Assembly: GCF_000264455.2 (NCBI RefSeq)
Contig: NC_017956.1
Span: 2,958,001-3,022,000, forward strand
DNA from: Tistrella mobilis KA081020-065
Lineage (GTDB): Bacteria > Pseudomonadota > Alphaproteobacteria > Tistrellales > Tistrellaceae
DNA: 64,000 nucleotides
Direction: 5' to 3'
The position numbers and the translations under genes were made by a program. The notes beneath the pieces are model-generated. The model saw nothing but the letters and a program-made list of their open reading frames with translations, searched no databases and was not told the DNA's origin. Position 1 is the stretch's first letter. Each line of letters starts with the position of its first letter. Shown in pieces: positions 8,765-16,132 of this stretch.

Positions 8765-10219
8765 TCATCCCCGGCCGGGTGGCGGGAAGCGCAGGCGGAA
8801 CCGCGCCCCGCCTTCGGGTGCATCCTCGACGGTGATCCCGGCGCCATGGGCATCGGCGATGCGCTGCACGATCGCAAGCCCCAGCCCGGCGCCGTCGCCG
8901 CGCCGCCGGTCGGCCCGCCAGAAACGTTCGAAGATCCGGGCCCGGCGATCGGGCGGAATGCCGGGGCCGTTGTCGTCCACCAGCAGCTCCGGCCCTTCGG
9001 CATCGCCGGTCGGCGCCGGCACCAGTCGGACGGTGACGGTGCCGTCTTCGGGGATACAGGCCAGCGCGTTTTCCACCAGATTGCGCAGCAGCCGGGCCAG
9101 CGGTTCGGCCCTGCCCTGCACCGGCACCGGCCGCTCGGCACCATCCAGCGCCAGGCTGCGGCCACGCTGCACGGCCAGCGGCGCCAGTTCGGCCAGCACG
9201 TCCCGCGCCACCGCGGCAAGATCGGCCCGATCCCCCGGCGCCACCGCCAGCGTGTCGACCTCGGCCAGCCGCAGCAGCTGATCGGCCAGCCGCGACAGCC
9301 GGTCGAAATCGGGGGTGATCCGCGCCGCCTGATCGCGGGGCAGGGTCGCCTCGATCCGCGCCCTCAAGGCCGCGATCGGCGTGCGCAGCTCATGCGCCGC
9401 ATCGGCCACGAACACCCGCTGGGTTTCCAGCGCCCCATCCAGCCGGTCCAGCGCGCCATCGATCGCGGCGACCAACGGTGCCACCTCCCGCGGCAGGTCG
9501 CCACCCTCCGCGCCCCCGCCCAGGCGAACCCCGCTGGTCGCGGGTCCGATCCTGGCCGCACTGGCGGACAGCCGTCTCAGCGGCGCCAGTGCCGATCGGA
9601 TCGTCCAGAGCGTCACCCCGATCAGCACGGCAAACGACCCGATCACCCACCAGGCGGCGTTTTCCAGAAACTCTTCGATCAGGCTGTCGGCCAGCACGTC
9701 CGGATGGTCGTTGCCCTGGCCCACCTGCAGGATCAGCGGCCGGCCGTCGACCTGCACCCGGAAACCGGTGCCGGTGACCGGGCGCCCGGCGGCCTCGCCG
9801 CGGAAGGGCCGCCCCAGATCGCCCAGCCCGTGCGGATCGGCATCGGCGGAGGTGCGGCTGTCTTCGGCCGGCAGCAGCTCGCTCAGCGGCGCCCGAACCC
9901 CGGCCGAGCCCAGCAGAAAGGTGCCGGCCTCGTCGAGCAACGCAAAGGCCTCGTTGCCCGCCGGATCGGCATAAAGTGCTGCGATCGCGGCCGGCGGATC
10001 GAAAACCGGATCGCCCCCGGCCCCGATGGTCATGTACCGCAGCACCTGGCGGGCCTGGGTCTGCAGCGACTGGTCGTCCAGATCGCCGCGAACATCCTCC
10101 AGTTCCAGCACCAGCGCCGCCAGCATGGCCGCCAGCACCACCAGCGCCGCCAGTGCCGCGCGGACCGCGACCCTCCGGCTCAGCGACCAGCCGCGATCAT
10201 ACGCTTCAGGCCCCGCCAT
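8765..10219 (-). CDS. Membrane sensor histidine kinase (OmpR-class partner)
   Basis: This 484-aa kinase autophosphorylates and passes phosphate to the regulator encoded just upstream. In order: a first membrane helix near residues 15-40 (AVRAALAALVVLAAMLAALVLELE), a periplasmic sensor of about 120 residues, a second helix (AAWWVIGSFAVLIGVTLWTIRS), HAMP, and the H-box DAAHELRTPIAALRAR. The N-box region LARLLRNLVENALACI, G1 VDDNGPGIPP and G2 GDGAGLGLAIVQRI follow. The start at 10219 overlaps the regulator's 3' end by 14 nt; a longer in-frame extension upstream would cover the regulator gene and looks non-coding. The architecture resembles QseC/TctE-type kinases; the signal is unknown. Confidence 0.9.
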   Translation of the reverse strand: MAGPEAYDRGWSLSRRVAVRAALAALVVLAAMLAALVLELEDVRGDLDDQSLQTQARQVLRYMTIGAGGDPVFDPPAAIAALYADPAGNEAFALLDEAGTFLLGSAGVRAPLSELLPAEDSRTSADADPHGLGDLGRPFRGEAAGRPVTGTGFRVQVDGRPLILQVGQGNDHPDVLADSLIEEFLENAAWWVIGSFAVLIGVTLWTIRSALAPLRRLSASAARIGPATSGVRLGGGAEGGDLPREVAPLVAAIDGALDRLDGALETQRVFVADAAHELRTPIAALRARIEATLPRDQAARITPDFDRLSRLADQLLRLAEVDTLAVAPGDRADLAAVARDVLAELAPLAVQRGRSLALDGAERPVPVQGRAEPLARLLRNLVENALACIPEDGTVTVRLVPAPTGDAEGPELLVDDNGPGIPPDRRARIFERFWRADRRRGDGAGLGLAIVQRIADAHGAGITVEDAPEGGARFRLRFPPPGRG

Positions 10220-10910
10220 CGACGCCCTCTCCGCCGTCCAGCAGATAGCCAAGCCCACGCAATGTGTGGATGCGCACGGCCGATCCGGCGCCCTCCAGCC
10301 GCTTGCGCAGCCGGTGGACCAGCACTTCCAGCGTGTTGGCGCTTGCCGCGTCGTCGAAGCCATAGACCGCGGCTTCGGCCGAATCCTTGGGCACCACCCG
10401 GCCCTGCCGGCGCAGCAGCACCTCCAGCAGCGCGGTTTCGCGCCGGCCCAGCGCCACCAGCCGGCCGCCGACCCGGGTCTCGCGCCCGACCGTGTCGAAC
10501 GACAGGTCGCCGCAGGTGATCGCCAGGCCCAGCGCCCCGCCCGGCCGGCGCATCAGCGCCCGGACCCGCGCCACCAGTTCGGGCATGGCGAAGGGTTTGG
10601 GCAGATAGTCGTCCGCCCCGCCATCCAGCCCCGCCACCCGGTCCTGAACGCCGTCGCGCGCGGTCAGGATCAGCACCGGCACGGCGATGCCCTGCCCCTG
10701 CCCACGCCCCCGCCAGCGGCGCACCAGCTCCAGCCCGTCGACATCGGGCAGGCCCAGATCCAGCACCACCACGTCGAAACTGGTCACGGCCAGCGCCGCC
10801 TCGGCGCCCTCGCCATCCTCCACCCGGTCGACCGCGAAGCCGGCCGCGGTCAGCCCCATCACCACGCCTTCCGACAGGCGGTCATCGTCTTCGACCAGCA
10901 GCACCCGCAT
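10206..10910 (-). CDS. OmpR/PhoB-family response regulator
   Basis: This is a 234-aa DNA-binding regulator. The receiver domain (1-115) has the acidic pair VEDDDRL, the phospho-acceptor aspartate in DVVVLDLGLPDVDGLELV, the Thr of LILTARDG, and the Lys of DDYLPKPFAMPEL. The C-terminal winged helix (about 130-225) has RETALLEVLLRRQGRVVPKDSAEAAVYG, with EVLVHRLRKRLEGAGSAVRIHTLRGLGYLL as the recognition helix and wing. It overlaps the kinase start and is transcribed first. It could control the neighbouring envelope glycosyltransferase operon on the same strand, but that is inference. Confidence 0.92.
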   Translation of the reverse strand: MRVLLVEDDDRLSEGVVMGLTAAGFAVDRVEDGEGAEAALAVTSFDVVVLDLGLPDVDGLELVRRWRGRGQGQGIAVPVLILTARDGVQDRVAGLDGGADDYLPKPFAMPELVARVRALMRRPGGALGLAITCGDLSFDTVGRETRVGGRLVALGRRETALLEVLLRRQGRVVPKDSAEAAVYGFDDAASANTLEVLVHRLRKRLEGAGSAVRIHTLRGLGYLLDGGEGVDGGA

Positions 10911-10942
10911 GGCGGTTCCCGCCCCTCTCCGCCGTCAGCCCC

Positions 10943-11908
10943 TCAGCCCTCGGCCAGCCATTCGTCGATCAGCCGGCGGGCGATCGAAATCCGGTTGGGC
11001 AGGCTGACCGGCGACAGTTCCGGGTCCTTCAGCTCGTCGCGCTGCACCCAGATCGCGTCTTCCAGCTCGTGGCGATCGACGTCCAGCGGCCCGCCTTCCA
11101 GAATCTCGGCCCGGAAGCCGACCATCAGCGAGGCCGGGAACGGCCAGGGCTGGCTGTGGCGATAGGTCACCTTCCCGATCTTCAGGCCCACCTCTTCGGC
11201 GATCTCGCGCCGGACGCATTCCTCCAGGCTCTCGCCCGGTTCGACGAACCCCGCCAGGGTGGAATACATGCCCGCCGGAAAGCGCGGCTGGCGGCCCAGC
11301 ACGCACCAGTCGTCCTTGTGCGCCAGCATGATCACCGCCGGGTCGGTGCGCGGGAAATGATCGGCGCCGCAGCCGGTGCAGTGGCGGACATGTCCCCCCT
11401 GCTCCGACCGGGTGGGGGCGCCACAGACGCCGCAGAACCGGTGGCGGCTGTGCCAATAGGCCATCGCCCTGCCATAGGCGACCAGGGCCGCCTGCTGCGG
11501 ATCCAGCGTCGCGGCCGCCTGGCGCAGATCGATCGGGATCGCGGCCGCCGCCTCCATCGCCGGGTCGTCCATGGGCAGACGGCCGATCAGCCCGGGCAGA
11601 TCCTCCACCCGGGTCACGTCCACCGCAAAGACCGGCCGGCCGTCCATGTCGCCCAGAAAGACCGGCGGGTCTTCCAGCAGGTCGCCGGCCGCATCGACCA
11701 GCCGGCCCAGTTCGGCCAGCAGCGCCATGGTCATGCCGCCCGCCGTGGGCGCGACGATGGTCTGGTCGCGCCAGATCAGCACGCTGCGCGCTTCCGGGGC
11801 GGCGGCGCGGGCGGCGATCCAGTCCGGATCCCGACGGTGACGTCCGGCGCGATCGATGCGCAGGCCGGCGAGCACATTGGGGCGGTCGGGATCATGCGGG
11901 TCGTACAT
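10943..11908 (-). CDS. nudC: NAD(+) diphosphatase / NAD-decapping Nudix hydrolase NudC
   Basis: NudC hydrolyses NADH and removes NAD caps from RNA. The 321-aa protein has an N-terminal NUDIX-like domain, a zinc ribbon with FCGVCGAPTRSEQGGHVRHCTGC (CX2C-X14-CX2C pattern), and the catalytic Nudix box GFVEPGESLEECVRREIAEEVGL. The SQPWPFPASLMVGF signature downstream defines the NADH pyrophosphatase subfamily. The ATG at 11908 has AGGA upstream. It is divergent from the SRP RNA-dnaX unit. Confidence 0.94.
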   Translation of the reverse strand: MYDPHDPDRPNVLAGLRIDRAGRHRRDPDWIAARAAAPEARSVLIWRDQTIVAPTAGGMTMALLAELGRLVDAAGDLLEDPPVFLGDMDGRPVFAVDVTRVEDLPGLIGRLPMDDPAMEAAAAIPIDLRQAAATLDPQQAALVAYGRAMAYWHSRHRFCGVCGAPTRSEQGGHVRHCTGCGADHFPRTDPAVIMLAHKDDWCVLGRQPRFPAGMYSTLAGFVEPGESLEECVRREIAEEVGLKIGKVTYRHSQPWPFPASLMVGFRAEILEGGPLDVDRHELEDAIWVQRDELKDPELSPVSLPNRISIARRLIDEWLAEG

Positions 11909-12052
11909 CGGGGTCGTCCTCGGACTTTGGCGGAACGTTGCGGCTCTTCACGGCAATGGCGGGAACGATAGCACCATCGCCCGGGGCTGTCCCGCCGCCG
12001 GCACGCCGCCGCATCCGCCGGCCCCGCCTCCCGCGGATGCTGCACAGCGGGC

Positions 12053-12081
12053 TTGCAAACCAGGGGCCTCATCCCCATAGT
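12053..12081 (+). promoter_or_regulatory. Sigma-70-type promoter of the SRP RNA
   Basis: TTGCAA (12053-12058) and CATAGT (12076-12081) are separated by exactly 17 bp. The predicted start near 12088 agrees with the 5' end of the folded SRP RNA at about 12091. Confidence 0.55.
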
Positions 12082-12090
12082 GACCCGCGG

Positions 12091-12182
12091 AAGGCTGGCG
12101 CGGACGGAGAGCCTCGCCAACCCGGTCAGGGCCGGAAGGCAGCAGCCGTAACGAGTTGCGATCCGGGTCGCTGTCCAGCCTT
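12091..12182 (+). ncRNA. ffs: Signal recognition particle RNA, small bacterial type (4.5S)
   Basis: The SRP RNA binds Ffh and scaffolds co-translational membrane targeting. The conserved apical domain GGTCAGG...CCGGAAGGCAGCAGCC at 12124-12147 is unmistakable. The outer stem closes with AAGGCTGG (12091-12098) against CCAGCCTT (12175-12182), giving a 92-nt hairpin RNA. It lies about 107 nt before dnaX, its usual place in alphaproteobacteria. Exact ends are inferred from pairing. Confidence 0.93.
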
Positions 12183-12214
12183 CCACCTCACTTGCCAGCC
12201 TTCCACCTCGCTTG
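12175..12214 (+). repeat. Tandem 20-bp duplication of the SRP RNA 3' end
   Basis: The 20-mer at 12175-12194 (beginning ccagccttcc) is repeated at 12195-12214 with one mismatch. The first copy's 5' end forms the 3' strand of the SRP RNA closing stem, so a second potential closing strand follows immediately. Confidence 0.85.
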
Positions 12215-12288
12215 TCTTCGCCTGCCTGCTTCGATCCCTCTTCCGGGCCGCGCCGCCCTCTTCCCAGAGATCCCGACCGGAACCCGGC

Positions 12289-14370
12289 ATGACCGCATCC
12301 GACATCGCCGCAGAGCCAGCCCCGACCGCAGATGCGGCCGGCGGCGCCACGGCGACGGGATCGGCTGCAACGGGGACACCCGTCGAATACCGCGTTCTCG
12401 CCCGCAAATACCGCCCCCGCACCTTTGCCGAGCTGATCGGCCAGGATGCCCTGGTCCGCACGCTGACCAATGCGATCGAGACCGGCCGCCTGGCCCATGC
12501 CTTCCTGTTGACCGGCGTGCGCGGCGTGGGCAAGACCTCGACCGCGCGGATCATCGCCCGGGCGCTGAACTGCACCGGCCCCGACGGCAGCGGCGGGCCG
12601 ACGCCCGCACCCTGCGGGGTGTGCGAGAACTGCCGGATGATCGTCGAAGACCGCCATGTCGACGTGCTGGAGATGGACGCGGCCAGCCGCACCGGCGTCA
12701 ACGACATTCGCGAGATCATCGAGGGCGTGCGCTACCGCCCGGTGGGCGCGCGGTTCAAGATCTACATCATCGACGAGGTCCACATGCTCTCGACCAGCGC
12801 GTTCAACGCGCTGCTCAAGACGCTTGAGGAACCGCCGGCGCATGTGAAATTCATCTTCGCCACCACTGAATTGCGCAAGGTGCCGGTGACGGTGCTGTCG
12901 CGCTGCCAGCGCTTCGATCTGAAGCGGGTCGAGCCCGAGGTGCTTTCCGCCCATTTCTCCCGCATTGCCGGGATCGAGGGGGCGGAGATCGACGACGCGG
13001 CCATGGCGCTGATCGCGCGGGCCGCCGACGGTTCGGTGCGTGACGGCCTCTCTCTGCTCGACCAGGCCATCGCCCATGGGGCGGGCCGCGTCACCGAACA
13101 TCAGGTGCGCGACATGCTGGGCCTGGCCGACCGGGCGATCGTGGTCGACCTCTTGGACCGGACATTGTCGGGCGATGTCGCCGGTGCGCTCGCGATCATG
13201 GACGATCAGGCCCGTGCCGGTGCCGATCCGGCGGTGATCGTGGAAGACATGCTGGCGCTGGTGCATCTGATGACCCGCGTCAAGCTGGCCGGCGCCGAGG
13301 GCAAGGGCCCGGTGCTGACCGCCGCCGAGCGTGATGCCGCTCACCGCATTGCCCAGCGTCTGGGCATGGCTCATCTGGGCCGCGCCTGGCAGATGCTGCT
13401 CAAGGGTCTGGGAGAGGTGCGCCTCGCCCCCGTGCCCCAGGCTGCGGCCGAGATGGTGGTGATCCGTCTGGCCCATGCCGCCGACCTGCCCGACCCGGCC
13501 GAGCTTGCCCGGATGCTGAAGGATGCCGGGACGGGTGGCCCCGCGGGTGGTGGCCCGGGGGGGCCCCCGCCCCGCCCTAGCCCGGCCGCCGGGGCGTCTC
13601 AAGCGCCGACCCCGGCGGCGCCAGACCGGCGCCCCCCCGAACCGCCCCGCGCGGCTCCCCCGCCGCCACGCCCGGCTCCGCCGCCCCGTCCGGTGGAGAC
13701 ACCACGTCCGGTCGAGGCAGCGAAACCCGCGCCGGCTCCTGCGGCCAGGGTGCCCGCGCCCAGGCCCGAACCGGCCGCCGAACCCGAACAGCTGCTGCCC
13801 GACGAGATCCGCACCCGGCTCGATCGCTGGCGCGAGATCATCGATCTGCTGCGCCGGCATCGCGAGATCCGGATCGTGCCCGAGCTGCGGGCCGCCGCCC
13901 ATGTCGCCGAGATCACCGTCACCGCGGCCGAGCGCCGGCTGGTGCTGGCCTTCGAGCCGGGGACCGATGGCGGGCTCGCCACGAAACTGCAGGATCTGTT
14001 GAGTCGGATCGACGATACCCCCTGGCAGGTGCTGGCGGCCGGCGCCCTCAACGATCCGGCGCTCACCGCCGCCGCGCGGGCGACGCCGACGCTGGTGCAG
14101 TACGACGAGATGCGCAACCGGCGCATGCTGGCGCTGGCCCGCCGCCATCCGATGGTCGAGGCGGTGTTCGCGGCCTTCCCCGGTGCGACGCTCGAAGCCG
14201 TCACCCCGATCTTCGCCGCCGGCGCCGCCGCCGACGAGAGCGGCGGTCAGACCGAGATCGAACGCCTGGATGCCGAGATGTTCGACGGCGTCTTCGACGA
14301 AGAGGCCTATGGGGCCGGCGACGAGGATGCCGCGGGGGCCGACTACGACGCCCGGTTTGCCGATTTCTGA
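12289..14370 (+). CDS. dnaX: DNA polymerase III subunit gamma/tau
   Basis: The clamp-loader ATPase and replisome organiser, 693 aa from the ATG at 12289; the open frame upstream crosses the SRP RNA and is not coding. The AAA+ module has Walker A TGVRGVGKTSTAR, zinc-ligand cysteines around CGVCENC, Walker B YIIDEVHML and sensor SRCQRF. From about residue 415 a Gly/Pro/Ala-rich linker precedes the tau-specific C-terminal domains. At 13557-13563 seven G residues lie in the phase G GGG GGG. A -1 shift there meets TAG at 13578, predicting a 430-aa product, close to the 431 aa of E. coli gamma. Downstream is ybaB, as usual. Confidence 0.95.
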   Translation: MTASDIAAEPAPTADAAGGATATGSAATGTPVEYRVLARKYRPRTFAELIGQDALVRTLTNAIETGRLAHAFLLTGVRGVGKTSTARIIARALNCTGPDGSGGPTPAPCGVCENCRMIVEDRHVDVLEMDAASRTGVNDIREIIEGVRYRPVGARFKIYIIDEVHMLSTSAFNALLKTLEEPPAHVKFIFATTELRKVPVTVLSRCQRFDLKRVEPEVLSAHFSRIAGIEGAEIDDAAMALIARAADGSVRDGLSLLDQAIAHGAGRVTEHQVRDMLGLADRAIVVDLLDRTLSGDVAGALAIMDDQARAGADPAVIVEDMLALVHLMTRVKLAGAEGKGPVLTAAERDAAHRIAQRLGMAHLGRAWQMLLKGLGEVRLAPVPQAAAEMVVIRLAHAADLPDPAELARMLKDAGTGGPAGGGPGGPPPRPSPAAGASQAPTPAAPDRRPPEPPRAAPPPPRPAPPPRPVETPRPVEAAKPAPAPAARVPAPRPEPAAEPEQLLPDEIRTRLDRWREIIDLLRRHREIRIVPELRAAAHVAEITVTAAERRLVLAFEPGTDGGLATKLQDLLSRIDDTPWQVLAAGALNDPALTAAARATPTLVQYDEMRNRRMLALARRHPMVEAVFAAFPGATLEAVTPIFAAGAAADESGGQTEIERLDAEMFDGVFDEEAYGAGDEDAAGADYDARFADF
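13557..13596 (+). other. Candidate programmed -1 frameshift signal in dnaX
   Basis: The zero-frame codons are CCG GGG GGG CCC, so bases 13557-13563 form a homopolymeric X XXY YYZ heptamer. Four bases later CGCCCCG (13568-13574) can pair with CGGGGCG (13590-13596), a 7-bp GC stem in the position of a stimulatory structure. The -1 frame reads Ala-Pro-Ala-Pro-Pro and stops at TAG 13578-13580. Transcriptional slippage on the G7 run is an equally possible mechanism. Confidence 0.5.
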
Positions 14371-14468
14371 CCGCGCATCGCCCAAGGGTGCCGCGCGGGG
14401 CTGGCGCCGGCCGCCCCCCGCCTTTATATAGCAGCCAACATCCGATCCCGACCCGAGGAGCCCTTGTG

Positions 14469-14792
14469 ATGCGCAACATCGGCCAGTTGATGAAGCAGGC
14501 CCAGAAGATGCAGTCGAAGATGGCCGAGATGCAGGAGCAGCTCGCCAAGGTCGAGATCTCCGGCCAGTCGGGCGGCGGCATGGTCACTGCGGTGATGACC
14601 GGCAAGTCCGAGCTGCGTAGCCTGAAGATCGATCCCAAGCTGGTCGATCCGGAAGAGGTCGAGATGCTGGAAGACCTGATCGTCGCGGCGGTGAACGACG
14701 CGAAGAAGAAGGTCGAGACCTATGTGAACGACGAGATGCAGAAGATGACCGGCGGGCTGAACATCCCCGGCATGGGCAACCTGCCCTTCTGA
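14469..14792 (+). CDS. YbaB/EbfC family nucleoid-associated protein
   Basis: This is a 107-aa dimeric DNA-binding protein that coats the nucleoid. Family features are the opening helix MRNIGQLMKQAQKMQSKMAEMQEQLAKVEISG, the beta hairpin GGGMVTAVMTGKSELRSLKIDP, and a C-terminal helix ending GGLNIPGMGNLPF. An earlier in-frame ATG at 14388 lacks an RBS. GAGGAG at 14455-14460 suits the ATG at 14469 (the GTG directly before it is also possible). Here the expected next gene, recR, is displaced by about 3.8 kb. Confidence 0.93.
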   Translation: MRNIGQLMKQAQKMQSKMAEMQEQLAKVEISGQSGGGMVTAVMTGKSELRSLKIDPKLVDPEEVEMLEDLIVAAVNDAKKKVETYVNDEMQKMTGGLNIPGMGNLPF

Positions 14793-14808
14793 TCCCGTCG
14801 GCAGACCC

Positions 14809-15615
14809 ATGACCGATACCGGCGGGGCCGCCTATGTCGAGACCCCGCCGCCCCCGGCCCTTGGCGGGCTGGTCCGGGCGGTGTGGTCGTCGCGGGCCGC
14901 CGCCGGGCCCGCGGCCCCGTTCCGGGTTCTGCCTGATGGCTGCATGGATCTGATCCTGGCCTGGGGTGGCGGCGCCGATCCCGAACTCATTCTGGCCGGC
15001 ACCGATCCCGTCGCCCGGATGGTGGACCACCGGCCCGGCCGGCAGCGTCTGGGCCTGCGCTTCCGCCCGGGCTGTCTCGGCGCCCTGATCGACTGTACCC
15101 CCCGCGATCTTCTCGGCCAGTCGCCCGATGCGGCCCCATTGCTGCCGCAGCCCTTGCGCGACGCCGCCCGGCACCTGCTTGACCGCCCCGATGATGCCCG
15201 GTCCCGCCGGGCACTCGCCGCAGCACTCGCGGGCCTGGCCGAAACCCGCCGCCGCCACCTGCCCGGCCCGGCACTTGCGGCCGCACTCGCAGCCCTTGAC
15301 GCCCCGGCGCTTGTCGGTCAGACAGCCACTGCCCACGGCTTCGGACAGCGCCGCTTCGACCGCGCCATCCGCCGCGCCACCGGCCTCTCCCCCCGCCACC
15401 TCGCCCGGATCTTCCGCCTGCAGCGGCTGCTCACCGCCGTAATGGCCGATCCGACTATTTCTCTCGCAGAATTAGCCGTTTCGGCTAATTTCGCCGACCA
15501 GCCGCACATGACCCGCGAAACCCGCGCCCTCACCGGCCTCTCCACCGGCCGGCTGCTGGCGGAGCTGGGTGTCCGAAAGCTTCAAGACGCCGCCCCCGTC
15601 CTGGGGGCAGACTGA
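14809..15615 (+). CDS. AraC-family transcriptional regulator with DUF6597-like N-terminus
   Basis: This 268-aa protein has an N-terminal ligand-sensing half with RVLPDGCMDLILAWGG and RMVDHRPGRQRLGLRFRPG, typical of the 'DUF6597 domain-containing transcriptional factor' group. The C-terminal HTH_18 AraC domain has GLSPRHLARIFRLQRLLTAVM and SLAELAVSANFADQPHMTRETRALTGLSTGRLL. The targets are unknown. The VOC gene 27 bp downstream is the most likely partner, since such regulators often sit beside glyoxalase-like genes. It begins the insertion between ybaB and recR. Confidence 0.85.
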   Translation: MTDTGGAAYVETPPPPALGGLVRAVWSSRAAAGPAAPFRVLPDGCMDLILAWGGGADPELILAGTDPVARMVDHRPGRQRLGLRFRPGCLGALIDCTPRDLLGQSPDAAPLLPQPLRDAARHLLDRPDDARSRRALAAALAGLAETRRRHLPGPALAAALAALDAPALVGQTATAHGFGQRRFDRAIRRATGLSPRHLARIFRLQRLLTAVMADPTISLAELAVSANFADQPHMTRETRALTGLSTGRLLAELGVRKLQDAAPVLGAD

Positions 15616-15642
15616 TCCGGTATCCAACCCCGGAGAGAGCCC

Positions 15643-16044
15643 ATGACCCCCGCCACGCTCGGCTATGTCATCCGCCATGTCCCCGACGTCGCCCGCAGCG
15701 CCCGCTTCTACGAAGCCGTCTTCGGCCTCACGGCCCGGCTGATCCATGAAAGCGGCAGCTATATCGAACTCGACACCGGCACCACCACCCTCGCCTTCGC
15801 GACCCCGGGCCTGATCCGCAATCTGGGCGTCGACCCCGGCACCGCCGGCAAAGCCCCGCCCTTCGGCAGCGAACTGGCCTTCGTGGTCGCCGATGCCGAG
15901 GTGGAGGCCACCGTCGCCCGTGCCGTCTCGTCCGGCGCCACGCTCGCCGTCGCCCCCGTCCGCCAGCCCTGGGGCCAGCTGGTCGCCTTCCTCCACGACC
16001 CCGACGGCCTGCTGATCGAGGTCTGCGGCCCGGTGGGCGGCTGA
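15643..16044 (+). CDS. VOC family protein (glyoxalase/bleomycin-resistance fold)
   Basis: This is a 133-aa, single-domain vicinal-oxygen-chelate protein. It begins GYVIRHVPDVARSARFYEAVFGLTARLIHESGSYIELDTG and ends WGQLVAFLHDPDGLLIEVCGP, where HDPDG..IE is the family's second metal-ligand region. The substrate cannot be read from sequence. GGAGAGAG lies before the ATG. It probably shares a transcript with the AraC-type gene in front of it. Confidence 0.85.
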   Translation: MTPATLGYVIRHVPDVARSARFYEAVFGLTARLIHESGSYIELDTGTTTLAFATPGLIRNLGVDPGTAGKAPPFGSELAFVVADAEVEATVARAVSSGATLAVAPVRQPWGQLVAFLHDPDGLLIEVCGPVGG

Positions 16045-16057
16045 ACCAGCCGGGCGA

Positions 16058-16132
16058 ACAGGCATGACACGCACGGATAAAACCCTTTATTCTGAAAGGC
16101 TGTTTGCTTTCTGGAGCCTGTGTCATGCCTGT
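16058..16132. promoter_or_regulatory. 13-bp perfect inverted repeat enclosing a start codon
   Basis: ACAGGCATGACAC (16058-16070) is the exact reverse complement of GTGTCATGCCTGT (16120-16132). The 49-nt loop is AT-rich and contains a nested CCTTT/AAAGG hairpin and the RBS GGAG. The 3' arm carries the ATG (16125) of the next gene. The element begins 13 bp after the VOC stop. Confidence 0.7.

Noticed and set aside
16062-16073. 12-mer GCATGACACGCA also found at 55007-55018
   Set aside because: Two copies of a 12-mer with no shared flanking context; chance cannot be excluded.
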